Assembly (NCBI RefSeq): GCF_022513635.1
Contig: NZ_JAKWBL010000004.1
Coordinates: forward strand, 930,001-994,000
DNA: 64,000 nucleotides
DNA from: Paraniabella ginsengisoli
Lineage (GTDB): Bacteria; Bacteroidota; Bacteroidia; Chitinophagales; Chitinophagaceae
Reading direction: 5' to 3'
Shown: positions 28,359-38,345 of the stretch, in pieces
How the letters are laid out: each line of letters opens with the position of its first letter
Numbering within the stretch: position 1 is the first letter of the stretch
Position numbers and translations under genes: made by a program
Notes under the pieces: model-generated
Databases searched by the model: none
Seen by the model: only the letters and a program-made list of their open reading frames with translations
Told to the model about the DNA's origin: nothing

Positions 28359-30531
28359 ATGAACCAAAAAGGGACCCCTTTTTTTCAGTTGTGATTTTAG
28401 CGCTGGCACTAATGGTGCTTATAGTAGTAACACAGTTTTTTACGAATAAATCAACAACGGCATTAACTATTGGGAACCGCCAGGCAGTAAAGACCTTCCT
28501 GCTTAACAATAGTATTCAGGATCTTGTAAATACCTCTTTCGATCTTGAAGGAAAGTTCAAGAATAGCAGCATTATATCAGATAAAAACAACTTAAGGCCG
28601 CTTGCAGATTCGTTAACAAGGCTTGGCTACCATGCCTATGTGATAGTAAATAATGGTCTTCCGGAAGGACAGGATATTGCTGAAACAATCAATAATATTG
28701 TCGATTCGCAGGTTTATATTTCTGAAAGGATCATAAAAGCGGCAAAGAGTTCTAACAGCAGTCAGTTACAGCTTATGACTGATTCGTTAAGAATGCTAAA
28801 ACCCGGAGAAAAAGTATATGAGAATTGCCTGAAACTTCAGGAAGAGCTTAAAAGTAATCTTCAACAAACATTAGACAAGAATTCAGACCAGGCTGGCAAA
28901 CTGTCTTTTTCAACCGGGTACTGGCGATTTTTTCCATCATAGCCATTCTTGTACTGGCCACAATAATTATACGCAGACAATCGCAGCAATTTAAGTTGAT
29001 CGTAGAGTTGAAAGCTGCAGAGTTAGCTGCTTTAAAAAGTAAAAACGCCAAAGATGAGTTTCTGGCAAACATGAGTCATGAACTTAGAACACCTCTCAAT
29101 GCTTTAATCGGTTTTGGGAAATTGCTTGATACAACAGAATTGGATAACCAGCAAAAGGAGTATGTTGAAATAATCAAATCAAGCGGATATAATTTATTGC
29201 ATATCGTGAATGATGTGTTGGATTTATCTAAAATAGAGGCAGGAAAACTTACTGTTGCACATCGGCCTTTTAATCTGTATGATCTTTTCACAAGGATTGA
29301 GAAAATGTTTTCAGCTACAATTAAAGAAAAAGGACTTTGGTATCAATACTTCATCGACGAACAAATACCTCAATATGTAATTGGAGATCCTGATCGTCTG
29401 CAACAGGTATTTATCAATCTGATAAGCAATGCTATTAAGTTTACGGTTCAAGGTGGGATAGATGTTAGCGCTGGCATAGTTTGGATTGATGAGGAGCAAA
29501 AATATTATAAATTAAGTTTTACAATTAGAGACAGCGGGATCGGAATTCCCAAAGATAAAGTGGCTACTATTTTTGAAAGATTCGAACAGTTGGAACACGG
29601 GGCCCAAAGACAGCACGGGGGTACAGGACTTGGCCTGACCATTGTAAAAAATCTTGTTGAAAGGATGGGCGGCTCTATATCAGTTTATAGTCATGTAAAT
29701 GAAGGTTCAGAATTTAATTTTACATGTATACTTGAAAAATCGACAGTTATTGAAGAGATACCTAACGAAGCTACTACTGAGAAATTTTCTTTCAAAGGTT
29801 TTAAAGTACTGGTTGTAGAAGATAACAGGGCAAACCAGGTATTAATCAAGCATATTTTTAATAAACATCAACTTTCTCCCAAAATCATTGATAACGGACA
29901 AATTGCAGTAGATCTTTTACAGAGTGAATCTTTCGATCTAATCTTTATGGATATTCAAATGCCGGTTATGGATGGTTATACAGCAATATCAGTTTTAAGA
30001 AACGAACTTTATCTTAAAACACCGGTTATTGCTATGACTGCTTATGTCTCTGAAGGAGAAGTGAAAAAATGTATGGAAGCAGGTTTCTCAGATTACATGG
30101 CGAAACCGCTTGATGAAGAGTTGTTGGTTCAAAAAATGACTTCCTATCTTCATAATGTTGAGATAGAGCAGCCAATAGTAAACGGCAGCAAAAAGGATGA
30201 AGGACTCGACTTTTTAAGAACCATAGTTGGAGATAACCGTGACATGCTGATGGAAATTATTAAGGAGATGGGCCTGCAATGGAATCAGGATAAAAAGGAT
30301 CTGCTCTTATTGTCTGAAGAAAAAAATAAGGAAGGCGTACATCGTGTTTTACACAGAATGAAGTCCACATTTCTTTCGTTAGGCCCAAACCATTTTATCT
30401 ACAAAATTTTATCAGAAAAAGGAAGCGAATTAACTGACGATATGGATAATATTTCCAGGAACAGCAACGTTTTAATTAAAGAGATTGATTTGCTTATAAA
30501 TAATACTTTGGAACATGCCGTTAAGGAATAA
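28359..30531 (+). CDS. hybrid sensor histidine kinase with receiver and HPt domains (two frameshifts)
   Basis: Restored length is about 724 residues. The order is a first membrane helix (VVILALALMVLIVVTQFF), a periplasmic sensor region of about 150 residues, a second helix (LAIFSIIAILVLATIII), HisKA (NMSHELRTPLN), HATPase (N-box NLISNAIKF, G-box GTGLGLTI), a receiver (Asp in LIFMDIQMPVMDG) and a C-terminal HPt (HRVLHRMKSTFLSLG). The breaks are at the T-runs 28379-28385 and 28906-28910. With the LytTR regulator upstream it gives a full His-Asp-His-Asp relay in two proteins. Confidence 0.9.
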
Positions 30532-30888
30532 AGCCTTATATACCAGATTAACCAACTCCTCGTTATGGATATTATGGGTTGGGGCGCTGCTATTGTTGTT
30601 GGCGATGTTCTATAACTGGAAAAGCGCTAACCCAAAGATCAAAGGGATTTTTGTGGATCAGCTTTTATTATCTTCGCAGGACCTTAAATTAGAGAGAGCG
30701 TTAATTTGATTAATATCTCGCTTAAAAGAGACGCTACTGTAAAGGCACCTGATCAAGATTCAATAGTAAATACTTCTCCAGAGCGAAAATTGCTATATTC
30801 TAAAATATTGAAGAAGAAGATCAAAGAAATATCTACAGCTCCAACTAAGGATAACGATGGTTTTATCATTAAACCGCTACCCCAATAA
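30515..30888 (+). CDS. small membrane-anchored hypothetical protein (one frameshift)
   Basis: It starts inside the end of the kinase gene (17-base overlap), so it is probably translationally coupled. It has one membrane helix (LWILWVGALLLLLAMFYNW), then about 85 residues outside or inside the membrane ending DNDGFIIKPLPQ. One T added at 30705-30707 joins the two pieces (ERALILINISLKRD). No family recognised. Confidence 0.6.
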
Positions 30889-30902
30889 AAATTGGCGCAC
30901 TT

Positions 30903-31816
30903 ATGAAGAATTTAATTGCAACGGTGATATTAAGCGTTTTCATTTGCTCATGTGGAATTCAGCAAAGGTTCTTTTCGGCCAGGGCAAAAGCCGTTGAAAC
31001 AAAACAAATAATTAATACAGATACTGCAGAATTGAACAAAATTATTACCGCTGTTATTGAGAAGGTTGAAAAAGAAGGCGTTGACAGTTCAATTAACAAC
31101 CGGTTCAATGAAATAATCAGAAAGCTTAAAAAAGACCTGGAGGAAACGGAAAAAACTGTGCATGCAGTCGATTTTTTTCTTGAAAAAAATCCAATTTCAG
31201 CCGTTCTAATTATAATTCTCAAGTGGGATTATATATTAGCCAATTAGATTCTTTTAATCAAAACCGCATTAAGCGCGACCGAATCTATGAATTACTTAAT
31301 GAAGCAGTAAAAGTAAAAGCTTTTGAAAAATATGGCTTAGGCGCTTTTTTTGACCCTGGCGTTTACAAAATAGCTCCTTCCGGATTTAACCTTCTGTCCC
31401 GTTCATTTCTACCTGCAATAGACTCGATGGCTGCGCTTTCTAACCGTTATACCGATGTTAAGAGAAGTATTCACCTGGTTATAGTTGGCTATGCAGATGC
31501 GTTGCCTTTTAGTACAGAAACAGCTCTTTATAAAGAACTCAAAAATTATTTAAACGTTGATGATCCCTCTAAAGAACAACTAAACCTGGCTCTTTCTGAT
31601 CTTAGAGCAGCCGAGCTGTTGAAAAATCTAAAAATGATTATGAGGGATAATGCATCAAAGTTCACGAGTTTTAACCAGCTTGCCGTTGGATCAACAAGCT
31701 ACGGTCGTGGAGAAGCATTGCCTTTTAAAAATGTTACAAATTACACTGATAATGACGAACGTAGGAGAGTTGTTGTGTTTTACTGGGCCATCTTACCCGA
31801 GCTGGACAAACCGTAA
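30903..31816 (+). CDS. OmpA/MotB-like lipoprotein (one frameshift)
   Basis: About 304 residues. A lipobox (FICSCG) marks a lipoprotein. Residues about 40-110 are helical and charged. The C-terminal part resembles the OmpA/MotB peptidoglycan-binding fold: HLVIVGYADALPFS, LALSDLRAAELLKNL, GSTSYGRGEALP and NDERRRVVVFYW. The break is near 31204. It follows the kinase and small membrane gene closely, so the cluster may sense or act on the cell envelope. Confidence 0.72.
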
Positions 31817-32011
31817 TCTTTTTTATCTAAAAAAATGGCATTCATCTAATAAATTAGCCCATTCATCGAATATCGCTTAAAACATTAAAACCATCTGTTT
31901 ACTTTTACAGTGGTTTAGAGGGCTTAGAGTGGGCTGCGGTGCCTTTCCAGGCTGGACGTTCGCCCCTCTTCTTTTTTTGCCCCATGTCCTCGCACTACTT
32001 TAAAATTAGTT

Positions 32012-32548
32012 ATGGATTTCAAAAGCCGAATTATATCACAATTACAACTTGAAGGCGATCTTTGCCTGTCGGCAAGTAATTATTTTAAAGAACCCCTTAC
32101 TTATATTGAAAAAGCTGTTGACCTGATCACTGATGCAACGCTCAATGCGCTAACCGGACAATTCGAGAATTTAGAAAAAACGGATGAAATGTTCAAGATC
32201 GGGAAAGAATGTTCTGTTTTGAGATTTAAAGATTTTTTTGGTCCTGATCTATATATCGTTCAAAAAGGAAGGGGCATTAATTCTGAAATATTTGGAGTAA
32301 AACTGGTTCACACCATCGACGAAATAGCAAAGGAGGCCAACGTAAGAAACAAAACCATTAATTTTCTGATGGCGTCAACAACGCCGGCTATATTAAGTCT
32401 GCTTCACAAATTAAACGAGGAAAAGAAATTTAACCCGATTGATCTTTTTAATCAGCTAAAAGCGAAAGATCTGGCGACAAAGAAAGCGAAAAAATACGCA
32501 AAAACCCTGACCAGGTACACAAAAGGGTTATTAAAGAGAACCAAATAA
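32012..32548 (+). CDS. hypothetical protein
   Basis: An intact 178-residue protein without signal peptide or membrane helix. The middle (VRNKTINFLMASTTPAILSLLHKLNEE) recalls DUF937-type sequences only weakly. The C-terminus is strongly basic (KKAKKYAKTLTRYTKGLLKRTK). It ends 12 bases from the convergent end of pdxA. A link with the upstream kinase cluster is possible but unproven. Confidence 0.62.
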   Translation: MDFKSRIISQLQLEGDLCLSASNYFKEPLTYIEKAVDLITDATLNALTGQFENLEKTDEMFKIGKECSVLRFKDFFGPDLYIVQKGRGINSEIFGVKLVHTIDEIAKEANVRNKTINFLMASTTPAILSLLHKLNEEKKFNPIDLFNQLKAKDLATKKAKKYAKTLTRYTKGLLKRTK

Positions 32549-32559
32549 TTTGGTGTTAA

Positions 32560-33636
32560 TTACTCATCTATTTTCTCATCCACAAGTTTAGCTGTCACTT
32601 CCGGCATCACTTTTTTATTGGTTGGCTCGGTTATTTTTATACTCTTCTCTGTAATTTATAATATCTACACATTTGTAAACAGCTTCCAGAAAGGAAGATT
32701 GATCCGCAACTCCTTTGCCCGCAATATCAAATGCCACACCGTGATCCGGAGATGTACGTACAATGTTTAAGCCGGCTGTATAATTGATGCCTTCTCCAAT
32801 TGCAAGAGATTTAAAAGGAATCAATCCCTGATCATGATACATGGATAATACAGCATCAAATTTTTCGTGTTGCCCACGCGCAAAAAAGCATCGGCGCTAA
32901 ATGGTCCAAACACAAGCTGGTTACGATTCTTAGCCTCTTTAATTGCTGGCTTAATGATCTCTTCTTCGTCTCCCACCAAGCCATCGTCGCCCGCATGCGG
33001 GTTTAAACCCAACACTGCAATACGCGGTTTAGTTATTCCAAAGTCGGTTATGAGTGATTGTTGAATAAGGTTTAGTTTACTTAGTATCAACTCTACATTT
33101 AAATGGCTGGCAACGTCTTTAACAGGTACATGCTCTGTAGCCAGCGCCACGCGCATATTTTCCGCACACATCATCATTACTACATCTTTAGCTTCAAATG
33201 CATCTTTCAGGTAAGGCGTGTGGCCTGTGTAAGTAAAGTCTTCGCTTTGCACATTACTTTTATGAATAGGCGCGGTAACCAATCCCGCTACAGAACCGTC
33301 CTGCAAAGCCTTAATAGCTGAGCGAAGTGAAATAACAGCATACTTACCTCCGGTTTCGTTTAGTACTCCTGGCGTGATGGCTATATCTTCCTCCCAGCAA
33401 TTAAAAATGTTAACCTGCTTGGTATTGATCCTTGAAAAATCTTTTATTGGGTTAAAGTTGAAATTGGTATCAGTAGCCAGTTTGCGGTAAAAGTTCACCA
33501 CTTTGTTATTTGCAAAAATAACAGGCGTACATATTTCAGAAATTCTGGCATCAGAAAAAGCCTTAACAATCAGCTCAATGCCAATGCCATTAATATCTCC
33601 ACACGAAATGCCAATTACAGGTTTGTTTGTATTCAT
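32560..33636 (-). CDS. pdxA: 4-hydroxythreonine-4-phosphate dehydrogenase (two frameshifts)
   Basis: Restored length is about 358 residues. Motifs are [30 protein letters not shown] (metal His), LNPHAGDDG (metal His) and, after the break, [11 protein letters not shown] (metal His) and [14 protein letters not shown]. It acts in the DXP-dependent pyridoxal phosphate pathway. The breaks are at the C-run 32873-32875 and the T-run 32634-32638. The second repair replaces a short tail with [20 protein letters not shown]... and a stop at 32560. Confidence 0.92.
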
Positions 33637-33724
33637 ATCAATAAACGTAATTGGTAAAAGTAAAGAATTTATTTTTTAGTGAACCGTGATGTTTATTGTC
33701 CAGGCAGAAGAACATAACTCATCT

Positions 33725-33821
33725 GTGTTGCGTCGCACACTTCAATTGTGGTGCTTATGGCATCCTACATAAACGACGACAGACAAAGACTTCCGAGGTT
33801 TTCAACGCCTCGGAAGTCTTT
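33725..33821. repeat. composite dispersed repeat: TGCGTCGCA/GGCATCCTA module plus GACTTCCGAGG hairpin
   Basis: TGCGTCGCA (33729-33737), then GGCATCCTACATAAACGACG (33759-33778), then a hairpin with perfect arms GACTTCCGAGG (33788-33798) and CCTCGGAAGTC (33808-33818). It lies between the divergent pdxA and rsmA genes, so the hairpin does not sit at a gene end. Confidence 0.85.
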
Positions 33822-33870
33822 ATCATAATCCAAAAAATCTATTAATCGTATAAATCATGGTTCAGACAAT

Positions 33871-33878
33871 TAACTTTG
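33871..33878 (+). promoter_or_regulatory. -7 element (TAACTTTG) directly before rsmA
   Basis: TAACTTTG ends four bases before the rsmA ATG at 33883. If used, transcription would start at or next to the start codon, giving a leaderless or near-leaderless mRNA. Confidence 0.5.
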
Positions 33879-33882
33879 CGCC

Positions 33883-34633
33883 ATGTACGTACTAAAAAAA
33901 TCTTTAGGCCAGCACTTTTTGAAAGATGAAAATATTTGCCGAAAGATTGTTGAAGCGCTTCAGGAAGATCCCTTGCATCAACTGCTTGAAGTGGGTCCCG
34001 GCGGAGGTGCACTTACTAAATACTTAAAAGATATTAAAGATGTCAATTTCAAAGCTATTGAAATAGACGAAGAAAAGGTGACGTATTTATCCGCTACCTA
34101 TCCCGAACTTAAAGACAAAATCGTTCACCAAAGTTTCCTGGATACAGAGCCGCCGTTTGAAGGCGATTTTACGGTGGTTGGTAATTTCCCATATAATATA
34201 TCAACGCAAATTCTTTTTAAAATAGTAGATTGGAAAGAGCTGGTGCCGGTTATGGTGGGCATGTTTCAAAGGAAGTGGCGCAGCGGGTTGCCGCCCCGCC
34301 GGTAATAAAACTTATGGGGTAATTAGCGTATTGATTCAGGCGTTTTACGATGTACATTACTTGTTTGATGTACATGAAAATTGTTTTAATCCGCCACCTA
34401 AAGTTAAAAGCGGTGTAATAAAAATGTATCGAAAAGCAAATGTGGAACCCATGAAGAGCCAGAGATATTTCGTTACGGTGGTAAAAACAGCGTTCAACCA
34501 AAGGCGAAAAATGTTGCGTAATGCGGTTCGCTCTTTATTTGACAGTGAAGTTTTGGAAGATCCGATTTTTAATCAAAGAGCGGAGCAACTTACGGTAAAA
34601 GATTTTGCTGCACTTACGTTTAGGATGAGGTGA
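33883..34633 (+). CDS. rsmA: 16S rRNA (adenine1518-N6/adenine1519-N6)-dimethyltransferase (two frameshifts)
   Basis: About 250 residues when joined. It starts KKSLGQHFLKDENI and has the SAM-binding loop EVGPGGGALT, the catalytic motif GNFPYNIS, and after the repairs KEVAQRVAAPAGNKTYGVIS, NCFNPPPKVKSGV and AFNQRRKMLRNAV. It dimethylates the two adenines of the helix 45 loop during 30S assembly. The breaks are at 34268-34270 (A) and 34294-34297 (C). A near-leaderless start is possible. Confidence 0.93.
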
Positions 34634-34690
34634 GAGAAATGAGCCAATTAGCCAATGTGATGATGTGATAATGACATGGAGCGACTTGGT

Positions 34691-34860
34691 CTGACCGTCC
34701 CGGTCTGACCAGAATTGTTAACAAATGAGGAAGTTGAAACGGATATACTCCGAAGGAGTTGAACTACTATAGCCGGATGTGAAACATCCGGACTGAATTG
34801 GCGAAGAATATATATGATGCCATAAGTACCACAAATGAAATGTGCGACGCAAGACAGATG
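34691..34860. repeat. composite dispersed repeat between rsmA and the dehydrogenase gene
   Basis: Modules in order: CTGACCGTCCCGGTCTGACCA (34691-34711), hairpin ACTCCGAAGGAGT (34749-34761), AACTACTATAGC, hairpin CCGGATGTGAAACATCCGG (34772-34791), GATGCCATAAGTACCACAAA and TGCGACGCA (34843-34851). The last part is the reverse complement of the TGCGTCGCA...GGCATC module seen elsewhere. No gene lies in 34634-34910. Confidence 0.8.
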
Positions 34861-34910
34861 GGTTCTGTTCATCAGCCTGGACAAAAAATAAAAAATCGTA
34901 TTTAGAAAAA

Positions 34911-35832
34911 ATGAAAAAGTAATTATCACGGGAAATGCGCATCCCATTTTAATGCAAACACTTACGGAAAAAGGGTTTGATGTTTCTTATGAACCGCAGA
35001 TATCTTATGAAGAAATAAAAGAAAGAGGAAAGGATATTGCGGGCTTAGTTTTAACAACACGAATAAAAGTTGACAAAGCTTTGATTGATGCAATGCCGCA
35101 ACTGGAGTGGATTGGAAGGCTGGGAAGCGGAATGGAACTTGTGGATGTGGAATATGCCAAAAGCAAAAATATTTTATGTGCCAGCAGCCCGGAAGGGAAT
35201 AGAAATGCGGTGGCCGAACATTCATTAGGCATGCTTTTGTTGTTGCTGAATAAAATGAATATTGCAATTCCTGAAGTAAAACAAGGAATCTGGCTTCGAG
35301 ATGAAAACCGCGGAACCGAGCTTTATGGAAAAAAGTGGGCATCATTGGATATGGTAACACGGGCAGCAGTTTTGCAAAGTTGTTGCAGCCATTTGAGGTA
35401 ACGGTATTGGCGCATGATAAATTTAAAAAGGATTTTGGAAATAGCTACGTTAAAGAAGTGACTTTAGAGCAAGTGTTGGAAGAAGCTGAAGTGATCAGTT
35501 TTAATGTTCCGCTTACCGCCGAAACGCACCACATGCTTAACCTCGATTTTTTAAACAAGTTGAGACAGCAACCAATTATCCTTAGCGCCTGCCGTGGAAA
35601 GGTGATCCATACTGCCGATCTGATAATCGGCTTAAAAGAAGAAAAAATTTCGGGCGTTTGCCTGGATGTGCTTGAAAACGAAAAGCTCGGTTCTTATACA
35701 ATTGATGAGCGGCAGCAGCTGGATGAATTACTTTCTTTTTCGAATGTAATAGTTACCCCGCATATTGCTGGTTACAGCCATGAAGCGTTCTTAAAAATGG
35801 CTACTGTTTTATTAGGAAAACTTGGATTTTAA
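34911..35832 (+). CDS. D-2-hydroxyacid / phosphoglycerate dehydrogenase-like protein (two frameshifts)
   Basis: About 307 residues. Repairing the A-run 34914-34918 gives the start MKKVIITGNAHPILMQ. Repairing 35329-35334 joins the NAD-binding domain KVGIIGYGNTGSSFAK. Catalytic elements visible are the Arg region SACRGKVIHTADL, CLDVLENEKLG (Glu) and VTPHIAGYSHEA (His). The family is the D-isomer 2-hydroxyacid dehydrogenases, which includes SerA; there is no ACT regulatory domain, so the substrate is open. Confidence 0.87.
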
Positions 35833-35860
35833 GGCCTGTTTTCTTTAACAATTCGTTTTC

Positions 35861-35889
35861 TTGTTAGAATAATCTTTTCATTATATTTG
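35861..35889 (+). promoter_or_regulatory. promoter of greA (TTG - 18 bp - TATATTTG)
   Basis: TTG at 35861-35863 and TATATTTG at 35882-35889 match the Bacteroidota promoter. The greA ATG at 35965 is 75 bases downstream; the intervening AACGCTCAGGGTAGTTTCAG and GGGCGTT can pair into a leader hairpin. Confidence 0.65.
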
Positions 35890-35964
35890 TAACAATTGAT
35901 AGCAACGCTCAGGGTAGTTTCAGGGCGTTGTTATTTTTTTTGTTTAAACATAAAAAGAAGAGTT

Positions 35965-36438
35965 ATGAGTGCTATTCAGTATGTAACGAGCGAGACGCTG
36001 GAGCAAATGAAAGAAGAATTGCAGCACATGAAAGGCGTGGAGCGTCCTGCCGCCAGTAGGGCTATTGGCGAAGCCCGTGAAAAAGGCGATTTAAAAGAAA
36101 ACGCAGAATATGATGCGGCTAAAGAGGCTCAAGGCCTCCTGGAGGCCAAAATTGCTGCATTAGAAGGTGCATTGGCTAATGCCCGTGTGCTTGACGAAAG
36201 CACTATCGATACCAGTAAGGTTTCTATATTAACCAAAGTAAAGCTCACCAACCTGAAAACAAAAAAGGAAGTAACCTACCAATTGGTAAGTGAACAGGAA
36301 GCAGATCTTAAAGCTGGTAAAATATCTATAAGCTCTCCTATAGGGCAGGGCATACTTGGCAAAGAGCCAGGCGAGGTTGCCGATGTACAGGCGCCTGCAG
36401 GCCTTATTCAGTTCAGGGTAGAAGAAATAAGTTTGTAG
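35965..36438 (+). CDS. greA: transcription elongation factor GreA
   Basis: The 157-residue protein has the N-terminal coiled coil (YVTSETLEQMKEELQHMK ... AIGEAREKGDLKENAEYDAAKEAQ, with the acidic tip residues) and the C-terminal globular domain ending PAGLIQFRVEEIS. GreA stimulates transcript cleavage in backtracked RNA polymerase. The start is ATG 35965 (MSAIQYVTSETL); upstream in-frame codons lie in the promoter and leader. It is intact. Confidence 0.95.
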   Translation: MSAIQYVTSETLEQMKEELQHMKGVERPAASRAIGEAREKGDLKENAEYDAAKEAQGLLEAKIAALEGALANARVLDESTIDTSKVSILTKVKLTNLKTKKEVTYQLVSEQEADLKAGKISISSPIGQGILGKEPGEVADVQAPAGLIQFRVEEISL

Positions 36439-36461
36439 CAAATCTTTAAATAGCTAATGTT

Positions 36462-36486
36462 AAACCGGCTTCGGCCGGTTTTTTAT
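36462..36486 (+). terminator. terminator after greA
   Basis: An 8-bp perfect stem AAACCGGC / GCCGGTTT closes on a TTCG tetraloop and runs into TTTTTT. Confidence 0.92.
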
Positions 36487-36518
36487 TGTAATTTCAGTGC
36501 TGTCTAATCTTACTATTT

Positions 36519-36908
36519 ATGACCATTTTTTCAAAAATAATCGCAGGTGAAATACCGTCTTATAAAATTGCGGAAAATGATAAGTTCATCGCTTTTTTGG
36601 ATATTATGCCGCTGCGAAAAGGCCATGTGCTTGTAGTACCCAAAACAGAGATTGATAAACTGTTTGATGTTCCTGACGACTATCTTTCAGAATTACTGGT
36701 TTTCGCAAAACCCATTGCTAAGGCCATCGAGAAATCATTTGACTGTAATCGCTGCGGCGTAAGTGTTGTGGGTATTGAAGTACCGCATGCGCATGTACAT
36801 CTTATTCCAATAAATGATGCGAATGACCTGAATTTTGTTCAGCCCAAATTAAAGCTCAGCAATGAAGAACTGAAAGAAGTGCAGGAGCTAATCATTAGCA
36901 ATTTGTAA
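36519..36908 (+). CDS. HIT family protein
   Basis: The 129-residue protein has the HIT layout TIFSKIIAGEIPSYKIAEND ... FLDIMPLRKGHVLVVPK and the triad HAHVHLIP (residues 91-98), which binds the nucleotide alpha-phosphate. These proteins hydrolyse or transfer nucleotides (for example adenosine 5'-phosphoramidates). The internal cysteines CNRCG are unlike typical zinc sites. It is intact. Confidence 0.93.
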   Translation: MTIFSKIIAGEIPSYKIAENDKFIAFLDIMPLRKGHVLVVPKTEIDKLFDVPDDYLSELLVFAKPIAKAIEKSFDCNRCGVSVVGIEVPHAHVHLIPINDANDLNFVQPKLKLSNEELKEVQELIISNL

Positions 36909-36922
36909 TACGTGTTATCCTG

Positions 36923-36954
36923 CTCCCTCTCCTTTGGAGAGTGCTGGGGTGAGG
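36923..36954. repeat. CTCCCTCTCC-TTTGGAGAG dispersed repeat
   Basis: CTCCCTCTCCTTTGGAGAGT followed by GCTGGGGTGAGG, the reverse orientation of the element inside purH. It fills the 58-base gap between the convergent HIT and MFS genes. Confidence 0.85.
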
Positions 36955-36966
36955 TTCGCTGAGAAA

Positions 36967-38144
36967 TTAGTTTAATGCTAAATTTCCAGGTTTGGATTTT
37001 GCACTGCCATATTTTATCATAAATGTGATGCTGAGTAAAAAACCGGCAAATGCCATTATAGCTCCTACAAAAGACGGGTAATTATAACCCAACCCGAATG
37101 AAATAGGAAGACCGCCAAAGTAGGCACCGATAGAATTGGCCATGTTAAAAGCAGCTTGCATAAATGCTGCGCCCATCATCGCTGATTTTTCAGCTGATCT
37201 TATCATCAGGATATTTATCGGGGAACCAACCGCCATTGCTAAAAGGCCGCAAATAAATGTTAGGGAAATAGATATTACCTGATTGTCAGAAAAAAGAAAA
37301 CGCCAATTAAGGCAACAACTAACGAAATAAAAAGAATGGCACTTGCTTTCTCCGGTTTCATTTTATCGGCCATGATACCGCCAATAAAATTGCCAACAAC
37401 CATACCTGCCCCAGCAACCAGCATAATGTAAGAAACTGATTTAGTTGAGAACCCTGATACATGCGTCATTAAAGGAGAAATATAACTAAACCATGCAAAT
37501 AAGCCCCCAAATCCGATCGCTGTAATAAAAATAATCAGCCAGGCTTTGGGCGTTTTAAAAAACTTCAATTCATCTTTAATGCTACTTTGCGTATTTAGAT
37601 TTATCGGTGGCAACCACATCTTGATAAAAAGAATGGTTACAAGCCCAATTAAAGCTACAATGATAAATGCCAGGCGCCACCCAAACTCATGTCCCAGATA
37701 AGTTACCAAAGGAACCATCAGTAAATTGGCAATGGTTAATCCGGCAAACATCATCGATATAGCTTGTGCTTGCTTTCCTTCTTTGGCAAGTTTAGACGCT
37801 ACTACAGCGCCGATACCAAAAAACGCACCATGCGGTAACCCGGAAAAAAATCTTGCTATTAAAAGCGTATTATAATCCGGCGCAAATGCTGAAAGACCGT
37901 TAAACAAAGTAAACAAACCCATCAGCGCTATTAATACTTTTTTGGGGTTGTATTTTACAGATGCAGCAACGAGCAAAGGCGCGCCAACAATAACACCAAT
38001 TGCATAAGCAGAAATAAGATAACCTGCTTTGGGAATGCTGATCTGTAAAGAAGTTGCTACATCCTGCATTAAGCCCATAATAATGAACTCTGTGGTTCCA
38101 ATTGCCAGTCCGCCTAATGCTAATGAAAATAATTTTTTATTCAT
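36967..38144 (-). CDS. MFS transporter, AraJ-like drug/sugar efflux (one frameshift)
   Basis: About 392 residues and 12 membrane helices. The N-terminus LALGGLAIGTTEFIIMGLMQ and the A-loop segment ARFFSGLPHGAFFGIGAVVASK are typical of the AraJ/YdhP-like MFS efflux group. One base added in the A-run 37290-37295 joins the last three helices (GVFFFSDNQVISISLTFICG). Substrate unknown. It is divergent from the nucleotidase gene, with a palindrome between them. Confidence 0.87.
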
Positions 38145-38262
38145 CTTTATATCATTGTTATTCTTATTGTCAGATAGAATAGCAAGGTTTCACCTATATT
38201 CCATTGACTGTGATCAATTAACACGTTAAGATTGTGTTATTGAGACACAAAAGTACGTAAAA

Positions 38263-38296
38263 TTGTTTAATCGTTTAAACAAATGTGTTATTTTTG
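38263..38296 (+). promoter_or_regulatory. 20-bp palindrome overlapping the nucleotidase promoter
   Basis: TTGTTTAA (38263-38270), TCGT, TTAAACAA (38275-38282) is an inverted repeat with perfect 8-bp arms. Its first TTG is also placed as a -33 box, 23 bases before the -7-like TATTTTTG at 38289-38296. Such a symmetric site with a central CG suits a LacI-family or similar repressor, but the regulator is not identified. Confidence 0.55.
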
Positions 38297-38345
38297 CAAT
38301 TGAATTTTTCATTCCGATGGAATATTTTTATTAAATAGAAATTTT

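Noticed and set aside
32615-32842. Separate small gene encoding the PdxA C-terminal piece
   Set aside because: It continues the PdxA sequence ([10 protein letters not shown]) in another frame and is part of the same gene.
33788-33818. GACTTCCGAGG hairpin as a terminator
   Set aside because: The flanking genes pdxA and rsmA diverge from this site, so no known transcript ends here; kept as a repeat.
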